A DNA stretch of 64,000 bases from Coemansia sp. RSA 487 (Eukaryota > Kickxellomycota > Kickxellomycetes > Kickxellales > Kickxellaceae). Of the stretch, positions 53,213-63,751 are shown in pieces. The notes below the pieces were generated by a model that made no database searches, was not told where the DNA came from, and worked only from the letters and a program-made list of their open reading frames with translations. Numbering within the stretch: the stretch's first letter is position 1; each line of letters starts with the position of its first letter. The DNA lies in the NCBI GenBank assembly GCA_027577595.1, contig JANBRJ010000077.1, positions 1 to 64,000 on the forward strand. Reading direction: 5' to 3'. The translations under genes were made by a program, and so were the position numbers.

Positions 53213-54577
53213 CTACACAATGTAAAACAAAAGAATGAATGCAATGTACGATGGAACCGCAACAAGCGCCACGCTACTGGCTCCGCGCAGCACATCGAGT
53301 GCTAGGCGTCGCTTGATGCCACGTGGGTAGATGTATTGCCCTGAACTTGCTGTTGGAAGCAGCGACTGCTGCTGTTGCACACGCCATCCCTGCTCAATCG
53401 CATCGCTTCTACCGGAAGCAACACGCTCGTCGTCACTGCCGTTCCAGTGATGTTTTCTCTGGCACCAGCACGCGTACGCCAGCAGCAGCAGCGAGAAAGC
53501 AAAGCTGCTGGCATAACATTTGTATATCCCCAGCTGGTATGGCAAGTAGCAGTGCTGTAGTATAAACGACTGGTTGCCTTGGCTGGAATGGTACAGCGTT
53601 AGAAGGCCATAGCTTGCAATGGGAACGCCGCTGGCCCAGCCAAACGCCCCAATTGTGTACTCGGGAACCGACCTCTCAGTAGCGTGGATCTGGTGCTCAA
53701 CAGTGCACGTGTCGTGGTCGTCGCCACTAAATATTGCCGCTGGCTGGATGGCGTCCAAGAGATGCTCGGTGGTGTTTTGGAATAGCTGGTCGCGGAACTG
53801 GTACCCGCGTCTGTTCAGCAAATAAGGATGCTTGCTTTGGCGCAAGGAGCCACAGGGCGTTTTGTCTGGTCGCCACATGGGTACATGGGTGAACAGCAGT
53901 CGTGGCAAAACACTGCCATCCTCGATTCTTTCGTCCTGGAGCCATTGCACCAGGTGTCGCGAGCTGCTGCTTACCACAGGATCGTCGCTTTCAAGCGTCA
54001 ATGTGTCCAGAAGCACTATCGAGTGGCCGCCAACATCTATGACTTGGTTCGTAGGCCCCACATATCGGTGGAATCGTTGCAGTGCTTCAGGAATAATGGT
54101 GTTGCCAATGCCAATGTCGTGATTGCCCGCCATATCGTATACGCGTCTATTGGCAGGATCTCTGTTGCTGAATATTGACTGGTACCGTCCGTGGTACTCG
54201 GATAGCCAAGCGGAGTCGTCCCACTCACGCCCTCCGTCCATAAGGTCGCCCAAGAATATAACCGTGGCTGGGCTCCGGATGTCCTGCAGAAGCAGATACG
54301 ATTTGCGGATGTATATGTCTGTGAAAAACTGCGTGATGCGCAAAAGAAGCCCTGACTGCCCGTACGAGTAGTGGTCGACTATTTGCGGATCTGCAATGAT
54401 GGCTACTTGCGAAATATTCGTACCTTTGGTTCCGTTCGTAGGCCACTGGCAGCGACTGATGTGCCAGTAGTATAGCCCGACTTCGCCGATGAATAGAAGC
54501 AGAACCCATGAGAGCCGGAGCATCCGGATCGCTGCTCGTGGTCTTCTTGTATATGCAAGTCCTCTTTTCAGTATCAT
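53213..54577 (-). CDS. Cdc1/Ted1/PGAP5-type metallophosphoesterase
   Basis: 454 residues, ATG at 54577. An N-terminal membrane span (about 17-38) is followed by a luminal calcineurin-like phosphoesterase. The metal-binding motifs are A-D-P-Q (about 60), G-D-L-M-D-G-G-R, G-N-H-D-I-G, T-H-V-P-M-W and G-D-D-H-D. A second membrane span lies near 355-375, a basic loop follows, and a third hydrophobic segment is close to the C terminus. This topology and the motif set fit the Cdc1/Ted1/MPPE1 family. Those enzymes act in the ER or Golgi to remove ethanolamine phosphate from GPI anchors, which lets GPI proteins leave the ER. Which of the fungal paralogues it matches cannot be settled here. Confidence 0.88.
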   Translation of the reverse strand: MILKRGLAYTRRPRAAIRMLRLSWVLLLFIGEVGLYYWHISRCQWPTNGTKGTNISQVAIIADPQIVDHYSYGQSGLLLRITQFFTDIYIRKSYLLLQDIRSPATVIFLGDLMDGGREWDDSAWLSEYHGRYQSIFSNRDPANRRVYDMAGNHDIGIGNTIIPEALQRFHRYVGPTNQVIDVGGHSIVLLDTLTLESDDPVVSSSSRHLVQWLQDERIEDGSVLPRLLFTHVPMWRPDKTPCGSLRQSKHPYLLNRRGYQFRDQLFQNTTEHLLDAIQPAAIFSGDDHDTCTVEHQIHATERSVPEYTIGAFGWASGVPIASYGLLTLYHSSQGNQSFILQHCYLPYQLGIYKCYASSFAFSLLLLAYACWCQRKHHWNGSDDERVASGRSDAIEQGWRVQQQQSLLPTASSGQYIYPRGIKRRLALDVLRGASSVALVAVPSYIAFILLFYIV

Positions 54578-55083
54578 TTTGTGGGTGTTATTTTATGTTA
54601 TAGAATTGAAATATGGTTAAAGTGCATAGCTACAGTTTCTTTCAATAATAATTTATAAACTGCTATTCTCACTTTTTTTTTTTTTTTGCCGTCATTGCGA
54701 TAAAAAAAATGCCATTACTGCTTCTTATTTTCTTTCAAAAAATCCCCTCTGTTGTTGAGAATGAATGCATCAAACGAAATGAGAGGAGGGGAAGAGAGGG
54801 AGGGAGGGGGACTCCCACAGGCTTTTCGTAACAGCGGAAAGAAGCATTTCTGGTATAATGGTATATACCAAACAATGTATCGTATTTCGACTTGGCACCT
54901 GATAAAGGTGCTTGTCTCATAGAAGTCTACCAATGCAGCTGTATTCTGCAATGCTATGCAGAGTCAAAATTTACATGGCATATATATATGTATTTTTTTC
55001 GGAACCAACAAAGAGGAGGAAGATCACATTTTCATGTCTTGGCATTTTTGCGTTTCTCCAGGGCATGGGTGAAATGATTCGAT
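54578..55083. other. intergenic region
   Basis: Upstream of the minus-strand phosphoesterase and downstream of the acyl-CoA ligase. It has a run of about fifteen T at 54673-54687 and a purine-rich tract near 54780-54810. No gene supported. Confidence 0.45.
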
Positions 55084-56799
55084 TTAAACAGCTCCACTGT
55101 GCCTGGCCTTCAACACGCGTCGTAGAATCTTTCCCGCCGCACTCTTTGGAATGCTTTCTAGAATGACATAGCCTCCGCGCAAGTGCTTGTAGTATGCAAC
55201 TTGTCCGTTTGTCCACTCGACCACCTGGTTGGCTATCTCCGTTTCTGCCATATCGATCTTCTCATCCGCCGCTTTTTCATGAGAAAGCACAAGGAATGCT
55301 CGCGGCACCTCGGTTTGCCTGGCTTCGTCGTATATGCCAACCACCGCACAGTCGTGCACGCTGGGATGCTGCAAAATAATGCCTTCAAGCTCGGCTGGCG
55401 CCACCTGGAATCCGTTATACTTGATAAGCTCTTTCTTGCGGTCGGTGAGGTACACGTGTTGTTGCGCGTCAACGTATCCGATATCACCGGTGTGGAAGAA
55501 CCCGTCCTGGTCAATCGCCCTCTCGGTGTCCTCCTTTCTGTTCAAGTAGCCGATCATTATGTTTGGTCCGCGGAAGCACAGTTCGCCTCGGGCGCCCACG
55601 TCAAGCGTATTGCCGTCGTCGTCAACCACTTTGGCTTCAATGTTAGGCAGCAGTCTTCCAGAGGACTCAATAACGCGGTCCTCGTATCTGTTAAGAGAGA
55701 CCGCTGGGCTTGTCTCGGTCAGCCCGTACCCTTGGAAAACCTTGAGCCCCGGCATTTGCTCTTCAAGCGTAGCAATTGTGTCTTTGCTTAGTGGTGCGGC
55801 ACCAACGAGCACAGAGCGCATACTACTTAGATCGTATTTCTGCGTGGTTGTGCGCATCTTGGCCAGTCCGTTAACAATGGGCGGCGCAAGGAGTGCTTCA
55901 GTGGCTTTGTATTGCTCTATAAGCGCTAGAAATTTGAGCATATCAAACTTGGCCATCACTACTGTAGTCACTCCCCTGCAAGCCCCTTGGAAACAATGGA
56001 ACAGGAGCCCGTAGATGTGGTACATTGGGAGAACAGCCACGGTGGTGCCATTTATGCAGCTTGGAGCAGAGCTATCTCCAGACGTGCCTGGATCAACATA
56101 CGTTTGCAGCCCTAGTACTTGCAAAATATTGGCTATTATGTTGCGGTGTGTAAGCAGCACGCCCTTTGGATGGCCCGTGGTTCCACTCGAGTACGGAATA
56201 AATGCCACGCTATCCGCCGTTGGCTGCTGCTCAGTATCTTCTGGGCAATGGGTGGAGACGTCAGTGCACATGATGTCGAACACTGACGATTCATTCTCAG
56301 GCACGCCTTCCTTTTCAATAAACATTATCTTGCGGATCAATGAGGCAAGCTCGGTTGCAGCATCGCCAACAACGTCCTTGATCGCAAGCGTGGTGACAAT
56401 CCACGCGGCGCCAGAGTCCTTCAGCTGGTACACAAGCTCGCGCGCAGTGTTTGCCGGATTGGCAAGGGTACACGATGCGCCAAGCATCAGGATACCCAGC
56501 ACCACTGGCGCATAGTATATCGAGTTTGGCAAAATGACAGCCACTACGTCGCCGCCACGCACGCCTACGCTGTGGTACAGGCCAGTGGCGAATTTCTTGC
56601 TCATCGCCTCCATTTGCTCTACCGTCAGAAATTCATCGGCAGATGTGCCGCTTATAAGCACAGGGCGTGGATTGCTCTCATCTACGAACTCGACGTGCTG
56701 GCGAATATGTTTGAAGAAGAAATCCGGTATGTTGGTATTGGGGATTTCTACATCAGGTAGAGTAGATTTAATTATCTCGGCGGTCGTGGAAATAGCCAT
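55084..56799 (-). CDS. 4-coumarate:CoA ligase-like acyl-CoA synthetase
   Basis: 571 residues from the ATG at 56799. An upstream in-frame ATG at 56922 would add 41 residues of Phe/Leu-rich sequence that looks like translated C/T-rich leader, so the shorter start is preferred. Adenylate-forming motifs are all present: Y-S-S-G-T-T-G-H-P-K-G-V (phosphate loop), GYGLTETSP, GELCFRGPNIMIGYL, D-R-K-K-E-L-I-K-Y-N-G-F-Q-V and the C-terminal catalytic Lys in S-A-A-G-K-I-L-R-R. The family activates carboxylic acids (phenylpropanoids or fatty acids) to CoA thioesters through an acyl-AMP. Fungi lack monolignol synthesis, so a medium- or long-chain or aromatic acid is more likely. The C terminus (H-S-G-A-V) is not a canonical peroxisomal signal. 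Confidence 0.92.
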   Translation of the reverse strand: MAISTTAEIIKSTLPDVEIPNTNIPDFFFKHIRQHVEFVDESNPRPVLISGTSADEFLTVEQMEAMSKKFATGLYHSVGVRGGDVVAVILPNSIYYAPVVLGILMLGASCTLANPANTARELVYQLKDSGAAWIVTTLAIKDVVGDAATELASLIRKIMFIEKEGVPENESSVFDIMCTDVSTHCPEDTEQQPTADSVAFIPYSSGTTGHPKGVLLTHRNIIANILQVLGLQTYVDPGTSGDSSAPSCINGTTVAVLPMYHIYGLLFHCFQGACRGVTTVVMAKFDMLKFLALIEQYKATEALLAPPIVNGLAKMRTTTQKYDLSSMRSVLVGAAPLSKDTIATLEEQMPGLKVFQGYGLTETSPAVSLNRYEDRVIESSGRLLPNIEAKVVDDDGNTLDVGARGELCFRGPNIMIGYLNRKEDTERAIDQDGFFHTGDIGYVDAQQHVYLTDRKKELIKYNGFQVAPAELEGIILQHPSVHDCAVVGIYDEARQTEVPRAFLVLSHEKAADEKIDMAETEIANQVVEWTNGQVAYYKHLRGGYVILESIPKSAAGKILRRVLKARHSGAV

Positions 56800-57392
56800 G
56801 TTTGGAGCTAATAAAAAGAGGGTGAGCACTTTAAAAAGTAGTTCGGCGTTAAAGAAGTAGTAAGAAAGTTGGGGAAAAAGGAGAGGGGGAGCAGGAAAAA
56901 AAAAAGTAGAGCTGTTATCCATTCATTTTCTTTTAACAGAGTGTAATTTCTACGCTTTTTTTCCTTCTCAAACAATGCTTGTAATGAATAAATAAAAGCC
57001 CTGAGCATACATGCTGTTCTATTCAATTTCTTTTTGTGGCGTGCGTACAGAATGTCATTTGCGGAATTATAAATGCAAGCGCCACACTTTGACCAACGGT
57101 TTAAAGGTGGCTTTTGGCATTGGATTTGCCTCTACCAGCTCGACAACGGTTTTTTGTTGCTAACATTTAGCGTCTGTTAATTTCCTCACCCTGTCTGGAT
57201 ATAATGTACTTTATTAAAGCCATGAAAACAAGTGTCAACCGAATTACTGGGTAGATCAGTAAACCTAGAGCAGTGCTATATTGCGAAACATATCTGAACG
57301 ACATGGATTGTTGACGCATTTATTTATTTTTGCTTTATCACTTTAGTTAAAGCAATTGTTTTTACTCATTCCTCTGCTTTTCCCTGGTAATC
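56800..57392. other. intergenic region, start of AT-rich accessory DNA
   Basis: Promoter side of the acyl-CoA ligase gene. C/T-rich on the minus strand near 56820-56920. No gene otherwise. Confidence 0.45.
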
Positions 57393-57840
57393 ATGTCTGT
57401 TATTCCCGCCTTTCAGCGCCTACCGCTCCACATTGTTGAAGCGCTTACTCGCTACCACTGTGTTTCCAAAAGAATAAAATACGGATACCACTACAAGGAA
57501 ATTGCGGAAGGAAAGCTTGGGTGGGCTATGCTATACAACGTCAGCTACGCTTGGCAAGTTCTTACTCTTCAGTATTTTTTTTAAAAGACTTGCTATGGGC
57601 ATTTCAACGAAAAAGGGAATGATGCAATCCAAGTATCGCTGCTTAGCCCAGAAGATTGATATTGATAACACACCTTACAACAGTGTCAAACAAATCGATA
57701 CAAGGTTTTCAGACAGGGAAAAAAACAGTGCTTACAGCAAGCTGTTTTGACGCAAGACAAGTAGAGCAGGGTATTAGGCGGGAACGAGTGCGCTATCTCT
57801 TCATTGAAGATGGGTTTGCTCGATCCAGTCAAAACTAAAC
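57393..57840 (+). pseudogene. truncated F-box-like gene copy
   Basis: ATG at 57393, then an F-box-like opening: F-Q-R-L-P-L-H-I-V-E-A-L-T-R-Y. A segment reading W-A-M-L-Y-N-V-S-Y-A-W-Q-V-L-T-L follows and is shared almost word for word with the copy at 58135. The frame stops at 57584, and the next 250 bases continue in other frames without recovering a long protein. From memory this opening (MS-x-L/I-x-x-F-Q-x-L-P-x-H-I-V/A-E) is typical of a large lineage-specific family in Kickxellomycotina genomes. Adapter proteins of this kind feed targets to SCF ubiquitin ligases, but that role is unproven for this family. Confidence 0.6.
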
Positions 57841-58134
57841 GAATCACATAGATTTATGAAAAGGAGAGATCCTTTTTTTTAGAAACACATCCATATAACC
57901 TGTGCCGGCCATTACGACTGGTATATCCGTTTAGCAACATGTCCATGCACACCTTGCCCATACTATTGGCGTCCTCATCAAGAAGTTTGATATATGCCGC
58001 TTCAAAATCCGAAAATCCAAAGGCCTAAACATGTCAACCAGACATACTTTGTTTTACTAAACTCATTTCATTTGATAGTCTATACTTCACAGTCCCATAC
58101 CAAGCTTAAACTTGATGATTTCTTCCACATTATA

Positions 58135-59910
58135 ATGGTCATGTCTGCTTTGTCTGTTTTCCAAGAACTACCAGCGCATATTGCCGAAACGATTACTCAC
58201 TATTGTTTTTTCAATGTAGGTCGCTTCCATATATTCAAATATCGACAAATGTACTCAGGCAAAAGATACATGGGCTAAGCTATATAACGTCAGCTATTCT
58301 TGGCGGGTGCTTGCTCTCAAGCACTTTTGAAAAGATATTGCACTAAACATATCGATAAAAAATGGAACAGGACGATTCGAGTTTCCACAGATAGTGGAGC
58401 AGCTAAATATAAATATCCAAAACTACAACTATGTTAAACATGTCCATATTATATTCTCTGGCATCCCAAAGTGTTTGGATTATTTAACGCCCCACAGTTT
58501 TTCATTCGCTTGGCCCAATGACATCGTGTTTTCTTCGGCGCATTCTTTGAGTATCTGTTTGAGTGTTTTCCTCTACCAGGAGTTTGACAAGCACTGTGCG
58601 ACAAAAAACGAACGGCTCTACTGGATAGCGCAGCGCATGCGAACGTAGATACCCAAACTTCAAAATGTATGCATTGGTGACCTTAGAACCAAGCGTCCGC
58701 GAAGCAGAGATTCGACTGTTCATCCAGTGCAAGGCAGATGGGCTTTTATCGATGGTCTTTGTCAAGGCGATATCACTAGATATTAGCCTAGGCTGTGTAG
58801 ATATAATCAGCGACTATTCGTGCATACAAAAAGGCACAGGACTTGTCAATCTCAAATGCCATTTTAAACGCAAAAACGACAAATTCAACTACATTATTGG
58901 AAAGACTGCGCCAACCTTGGGATTGCTAAAGCTTCAAGACACTTTCTTAAGCAATGTCAAATCGCTTATTTTTGATGATATGGACATGCCGATAGTGTAT
59001 CCGAGACTACGCAAACTCGACATTTCCAATAATAGGGACTATGTATACAACACAAATCTTCGTGTAGATAAGTTTATAGCTCCATTTCCCGCGTTGCGGT
59101 ATCTCAAATGGCAGTTGGATTACATATTCGATGATGATACGCTATCCGAGGCAATTGTGACACCTTGGAATATATAGGTTTCGAGATTGAAACTCGTCTA
59201 TCCGACGTTTTGCAAAGACACAATGTGTTTTCCGATGGCAAGTACTCGCAGCTCTGCCATATTTCGGCTGGCAACATTGGCCTCAATTCACTCATACCAC
59301 TAAGTGCCGAGGCATACATTCGGTTTGTTATCAGACTTATTGCTCCAGCAACCAGGTATCTAGCGCTAAGTCATTATCGTTTCTACGATATCGATGTCAT
59401 TGCTGCGAATCCGTATTTGGAAAACATTCAGGTTCTCCGCTTAACCAAAACTACTGTGACATTGTCTGAACTGTTCGAGCTTGTAAACCTCTTACCGAAT
59501 ATGTCAAAGCTTGCAGGAACTCTAGTCACAGTCGGTTTAGAGCCCGATAGCATGAAGCTCTGCGGGCTTATCGACGAGTTGTGCACGCAGTACTACCTTC
59601 TGAGTCACTGCCTTAGACACTGGGAGTCTATGATTGACTATTACGAGGATAATGTTTCTGCGGCACAGACAGAATTGGGATTTGTAATTCTATGTCTCAA
59701 CTTTTTCTGTTTTTGTTCCATCGAAATTCGGAGAAGGCTATTGGCGCAAGCTTCAAAGTGTTATTGAAAGTGGGTTGTACGATCGACATGCTCACAAGAT
59801 ACAACGCCGCATTCGTAGCGTGGGCTAATTTTGTAAATGATAAAATCACTTCGATTGCACTGCAATTGCAAACATGGTTTGATTTTCCTGTCAATACCAC
59901 GGAAATGTGA
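58135..59910 (+). pseudogene. F-box-like/LRR-type gene, degenerate
   Basis: The opening (ATG at 58135 or 58141) reads V-F-Q-E-L-P-A-H-I-A-E-T-I-T-H-Y and is followed by the shared L-Y-N-V-S-Y-S-W-R-V-L-A-L block. A stop precedes that block. Two long clean segments follow in different frames: 58675-59175 and 59165-59767. These have leucine-rich, LRR-like spacing (for example Y-P-R-L-R-K-L-D-I-S-N-N). A last piece continues to about 59907 in a third frame. Full-length members would be about 550-600 residues. About four or five breaks are needed to explain it, so it is probably dead, though the long intact middle suggests recent decay. An intron-rich functional gene is an alternative, but clear splice sites were not seen at the breaks. 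Confidence 0.6.
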
Positions 59911-60135
59911 TAGCTTTATTACAATTGCGTTTATTATTCTACTTGAAGTTTTACGCTTAAAGATTCATAATAAACCCATATAGCGAATGTTTATAAACTC
60001 TTTATCATCGTCCTCTCACTTACAGATTAATATGCAATCTTTAACGAGTAGCACATTGAGCATTTAAAGTCTGTAAAAACCAGTTTGTTATTTAAAAAAT
60101 AAAATGAGAAAATTCAGTTCCATTTAGGAAGACTA

Positions 60136-60366
60136 TCAATAATACTTCTTCTTCGTATTCTTGTAGAAAGCTTCCCTTTGCTTGAATAATTTATGATCAT
60201 CCACACTCATTGATTTCCATTGTGTATTCCCATTTCCGTCTTTAACTGTATAAGTACTATTTCTGTTCTTGGTGGAACTGTAGCTCCCTCCATTACTTGC
60301 TGAAGCTTGTGCATGGTTTTTGATTATATTTTCATGGTCTTGTTTAGCTTTAGAAGATAAATACAT
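60136..60366 (-). CDS. 76-residue Ser/Lys-rich small protein
   Basis: First ATG at 60366 (the open frame begins at a TTG). The sequence is polar, with S-S-Y/S-S-T-K and a T-V-K-D-G-N-G-N-T-Q-W segment, ending K-K-K-Y-Y. A D-G-N-G-N beta-turn next to polar strands is reminiscent of repetitive secreted proteins. No signal peptide is visible in this exon, but a tag/cag acceptor-like site just upstream leaves room for a first exon. Weakly supported gene. Confidence 0.35.
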   Translation of the reverse strand: MYLSSKAKQDHENIIKNHAQASASNGGSYSSTKNRNSTYTVKDGNGNTQWKSMSVDDHKLFKQREAFYKNTKKKYY

Positions 60367-60393
60367 ACTGTAGCTGCTAAGATAATTTATCAA

Positions 60394-62795
60394 GATTTCC
60401 TGTTATCTGAATAAAATACTGATATATGGCGGAGAGGTGCTTGTGCTGTAGTTAATTGCCGTGTATTTGATGGTTGAATGTGCTGGGAATAGGAGAGATA
60501 TTTGGAGGTTTTATATATCGCCTTGAAAATATGCATCTCATGTGAAGGGAGCTAGAACAGTTCTCTTACACATTAGGAAAGCAGAGTAAAATTTGTTTTT
60601 CATTCCTTTCTACAGTATTATGCAACAAATCCCATCAATTTTGGTTTACTTGTAGCCTTTGGGCAATGGGAAAAAAATGAACATGGCCATCTTTCCAAGG
60701 CTCCAAAATGTATCATCGCAAGGCATTGTACAAAGATATTGAAAATGGCAAATCCAATATGTGTTGGGGGAAAACATTGGAAAAGGCAAAAAGCAAAATA
60801 TGACCTTTGTAGTATAGGACAATAGGGGCGTATCATCTTTGCTTTGCAGTGATGCATTCCTCCCCAAAAAAACCCAGTTTTTATTTTGACAATTACCGCC
60901 TTTCCTTGTTGGTGGCCTATTTTTTTATTGGTTATATTTCTTTATTTTGTATTGTGTTTCATATGGCTAAAGAATTCTATTGAAAAAGAAGTATTGAGTA
61001 CCTGGAGATACATATTCCGTGGGACTCATGTAGATGATGCACTCGAGACCAATTTTGGCAGATATTCCTGGCATATTCTGCAGTTTGCTCTAAGCTAGGT
61101 TACAATTAGCTCTACATTTAAATATTTCACAGGCTCTGGCGTAACTAAGTGCACTATTTTAACACGATACACAAGTGATAAGCAAAATACCACAGTGAAT
61201 TATATTCCAGTGTGTGATTTGCATATTGTATGCATCGTATTGCTATTTATTGCGTTGAATAACTAACGAAATTCGAGCAAATCGATTTGCGAGTTGCTAT
61301 AAAGTTGAAAATGGTTTAAAAACTAATATAATAGAGAATAGATAAACCAACTGTGTAAAGCAGTTAGTAAAAGTAAAGAGTAAAATATTAAGCGGGTAAA
61401 CTGTTAAAGAGAAAAGAAAAAGAAAAAAGAACTTTAATATGAATAAAAGTATATTATAAAAACTGAAGACCGAACCCAGAGGAGAAAAGTCTATCTATCC
61501 TGTGATGACATGGCATGCTGTTAAATAGTGGTAAACATACATCCGGTAATTAGATTTCGTATCACAAGAATGGTGCTTTGTAAATTTGTTTCTTTTGTTG
61601 ACATTTGTGCTGGCATATTGGTCCGTGTCAATCAAAAAACATAAGAAAACATCAACACTTTAGAGCGTAATCTGATAATATTATGATCAGACTTTGACAA
61701 CTTTATGTAGTAATCTTTCATAAATTTCCGTGATATCCTTTCTTTTAATATCAAATTAGCTACTTTGCAAATCTGCTTTGCGCGGATTTATACAATTTTT
61801 AATTAAGCCAGGACACCCTTTGCTGCGATTTGAACCGTTTCATTTTATATGTAGATTGATGGAGGGAATCGGCGCATTTCTTTTGGTGGCTACTATAACA
61901 ATGGACGGATGCTTTTTATCTGCAATTACTTTTGATTTTTAGATGTTAAGCCTCTCAATATTTTCAATTTGTAACAATGCTTACTTCAGGAAAAAGCATT
62001 GTGCGGCTTTCCAGGTTCGAGGAGTAATTAACAAAACAGGATAGTGGAATTAACCATTGTTAAAATAGATAAAACGAGGCCGTAATAAAATAAAAGCCAC
62101 TTGATTCGATACCATGACCTAAATAGCATATTATGTATATGCATTCAATGTACTTGGATAGAACGAAAGAGGCTTCCATATATTAGAGCTGGAAAAAGCC
62201 AGAAAATTGTTATTGAATCCATTGCATGGGGTAATCTTAATTGCCAGAGGTTTAGAGCGTTGTATTGTCGGAGCTGAAGCCAAATGATAGACAGTATTCT
62301 GAATAAGCAGATTCTTCTCATAAGGCAATTTGTTCAAGCAAGTAGTACGAGTGTTTGGATAACTATATTCACTAGATTCGCTGCTCGCATAGAATCCATT
62401 GTTTTAGATTGCTTAGATGAGTTTGCTGGTATTTTTTGCCAACAACCAAATACACTATGGATGGCGTTACAGAATAGCTGCTACATTCAGATAGACAAAT
62501 ATTTCTACACCTTTTCTTGGGCGAGGCTAAAAGCGCTCCAATTTATAGTTGTGACACTACAATGCGCGGGAATATTGTAAAGTATGAATTTCTTTCATAG
62601 TTGAAGCATTGGAAGCTGGCACGTATAAAGGAGCACAACCCACCACTCGAGTATTATAGTTTCCACATCACTTTTTTCCGTTTTCCTCAAAAACAAGCAG
62701 ATACATTTCTACATACTTTACAGTACCACTTTTCAAAACTGCCCCCGAAAAACGTACTTCTTTGTTCTGTCCCGAACAAACGTTATCCATCAAAG
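60394..62795. other. AT-rich gene-poor region
   Basis: 2.4 kb. A coding-like plus-strand stretch without stops runs 62284-62580 (about 98 codons, apparent ATG), preceded in another frame by a further open segment from about 62166. Neither matches anything I know. Frames near 60620-61098 start at TTG and are not supported. A TATAAAG at 62624-62630 serves the small gene at 62796. No RNA gene recognised. Confidence 0.4.
62624..62630 (+). promoter_or_regulatory. TATA box of the His-rich secreted protein gene
   Basis: TATAAAG, about 170 bases upstream of the ATG at 62796, followed by a C/T-rich leader. Confidence 0.45.
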
Positions 62796-63005
62796 ATGAG
62801 AGTAGCATCTGCTGGTATCCTTGCCTTTGCCTTTGTGGCAGTTACTATTTCCGCTGCACCTGCTGGCATACCTAGCCGCTCTATAGATCACAAGAACCCG
62901 TCAGGCGGTGTGTCTCACTCGCAAAATCCTCACCATACTAAGCCTGAAGAAAAGAAGCACCACAACAAGAATAAGGAGGGCGGCAAGTCCGGTTCTCATC
63001 ACTAG
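62796..63005 (+). CDS. small secreted His/Lys-rich peptide
   Basis: 69 residues from the ATG at 62796, preceded in frame by leader sequence without ATG. Residues 1-20 form a signal peptide (basic start, hydrophobic A-F-A-F-V-A-V core, cleavage likely after I-S-A before A-P-A-G). The mature part, about 48 residues, is very polar: nine His, many Lys, and H-H pairs (P-H-H-T, K-K-H-H-N-K, S-H-H at the end), with no Cys. Such a composition could bind metal ions or interact with membranes or polyanions; no function is known. Confidence 0.68.
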   Translation: MRVASAGILAFAFVAVTISAAPAGIPSRSIDHKNPSGGVSHSQNPHHTKPEEKKHHNKNKEGGKSGSHH

Positions 63006-63406
63006 AAACGACTGAGGCGATTTTAACTCTGGCAAAAAGGTGAAAGTTTTAAGTTTATTTCTATATTTTCTGCTCAGAACTCGAACGCTTCCACCACTTG
63101 TGTAGGGGCGTGTAGGGATAATAAACACCTTGAATAGTTTGTAAAGAAGCATAAATGCCCGTATATAGTGATTAATATGAATTGATTCGAGATTCAACGA
63201 CTGATCAAACAAACAGATCAATCACCAGCCCTAAGGAAATGACATTTCATTTTTAAGAACACTTAATGAGGGAGGCAGGGTTTCGAAATATATAAGTGTA
63301 ACTAGTTTTCCTCACTGAACCTCGTTTTCTTTTCTACATTATACATACAACTATAAACCGTAGATATCCAATTCAACCGAACAGATAGTAACACTGTTTT
63401 AGAAAA
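63006..63406. other. intergenic region with TATA box
   Basis: 3' flank of the His-rich gene and promoter of the next. TATATAAG at 63289-63296 lies about 110 bases before the ATG at 63407. Confidence 0.5.
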
Positions 63407-63751
63407 ATGGCTCGCATTATCTCTGTCGCTTCTATTGCCGCTCTCCTCGCTTTCGGAGCTTTCTCATCGCCAGTTGTCGAATCTAGGGCATGTGCTCATT
63501 CTAACCACGTTCATGTAGCCAGACGTGGCTACGGCGCTGGCTTTGTACCTGGCTACGGCATTGGCTATGGAGCTGGTTACGGTGGCGGATTTGGCTTTGG
63601 CTTCCCATTTGCATCGAGCTTTACCAACGCACTCAACACCAACTTTAACGCAGCCAGCTTCAACGATGACACTCTTTATGTCAACAACAAGGATGCAAAT
63701 ACTGTCAACAGCAACCTCAACACCTTTACCAACGCCAACACTATTGTATAA
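63407..63751 (+). CDS. small secreted Gly/Tyr-rich protein
   Basis: 114 residues, ATG at 63407 in a good context (aaaaATGGCT). There is a signal peptide to about residue 20-26, followed by a short R-A-C-A-H-S-N-H-V-H-V-A-R-R segment that could be a dibasic processing site. A GYG-rich region (about 42-68: YGAGY, GYGGGFGFGF) follows, then an Asn/Thr-rich tail with N-N-K-D-A-N and N-L-N-T-F-T-N-A-N-T. The Gly/Tyr part resembles adhesive or structural wall proteins. The tail has the look of an N-rich amyloid-like or beta-helical stretch, by inference only. A clear TATA box lies upstream. Confidence 0.78.
   Translation: MARIISVASIAALLAFGAFSSPVVESRACAHSNHVHVARRGYGAGFVPGYGIGYGAGYGGGFGFGFPFASSFTNALNTNFNAASFNDDTLYVNNKDANTVNSNLNTFTNANTIV

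Noticed and set aside
60886-61098. 70-codon plus-strand frame with a hydrophobic span
   Set aside because: No ATG start and no relatives recognised.
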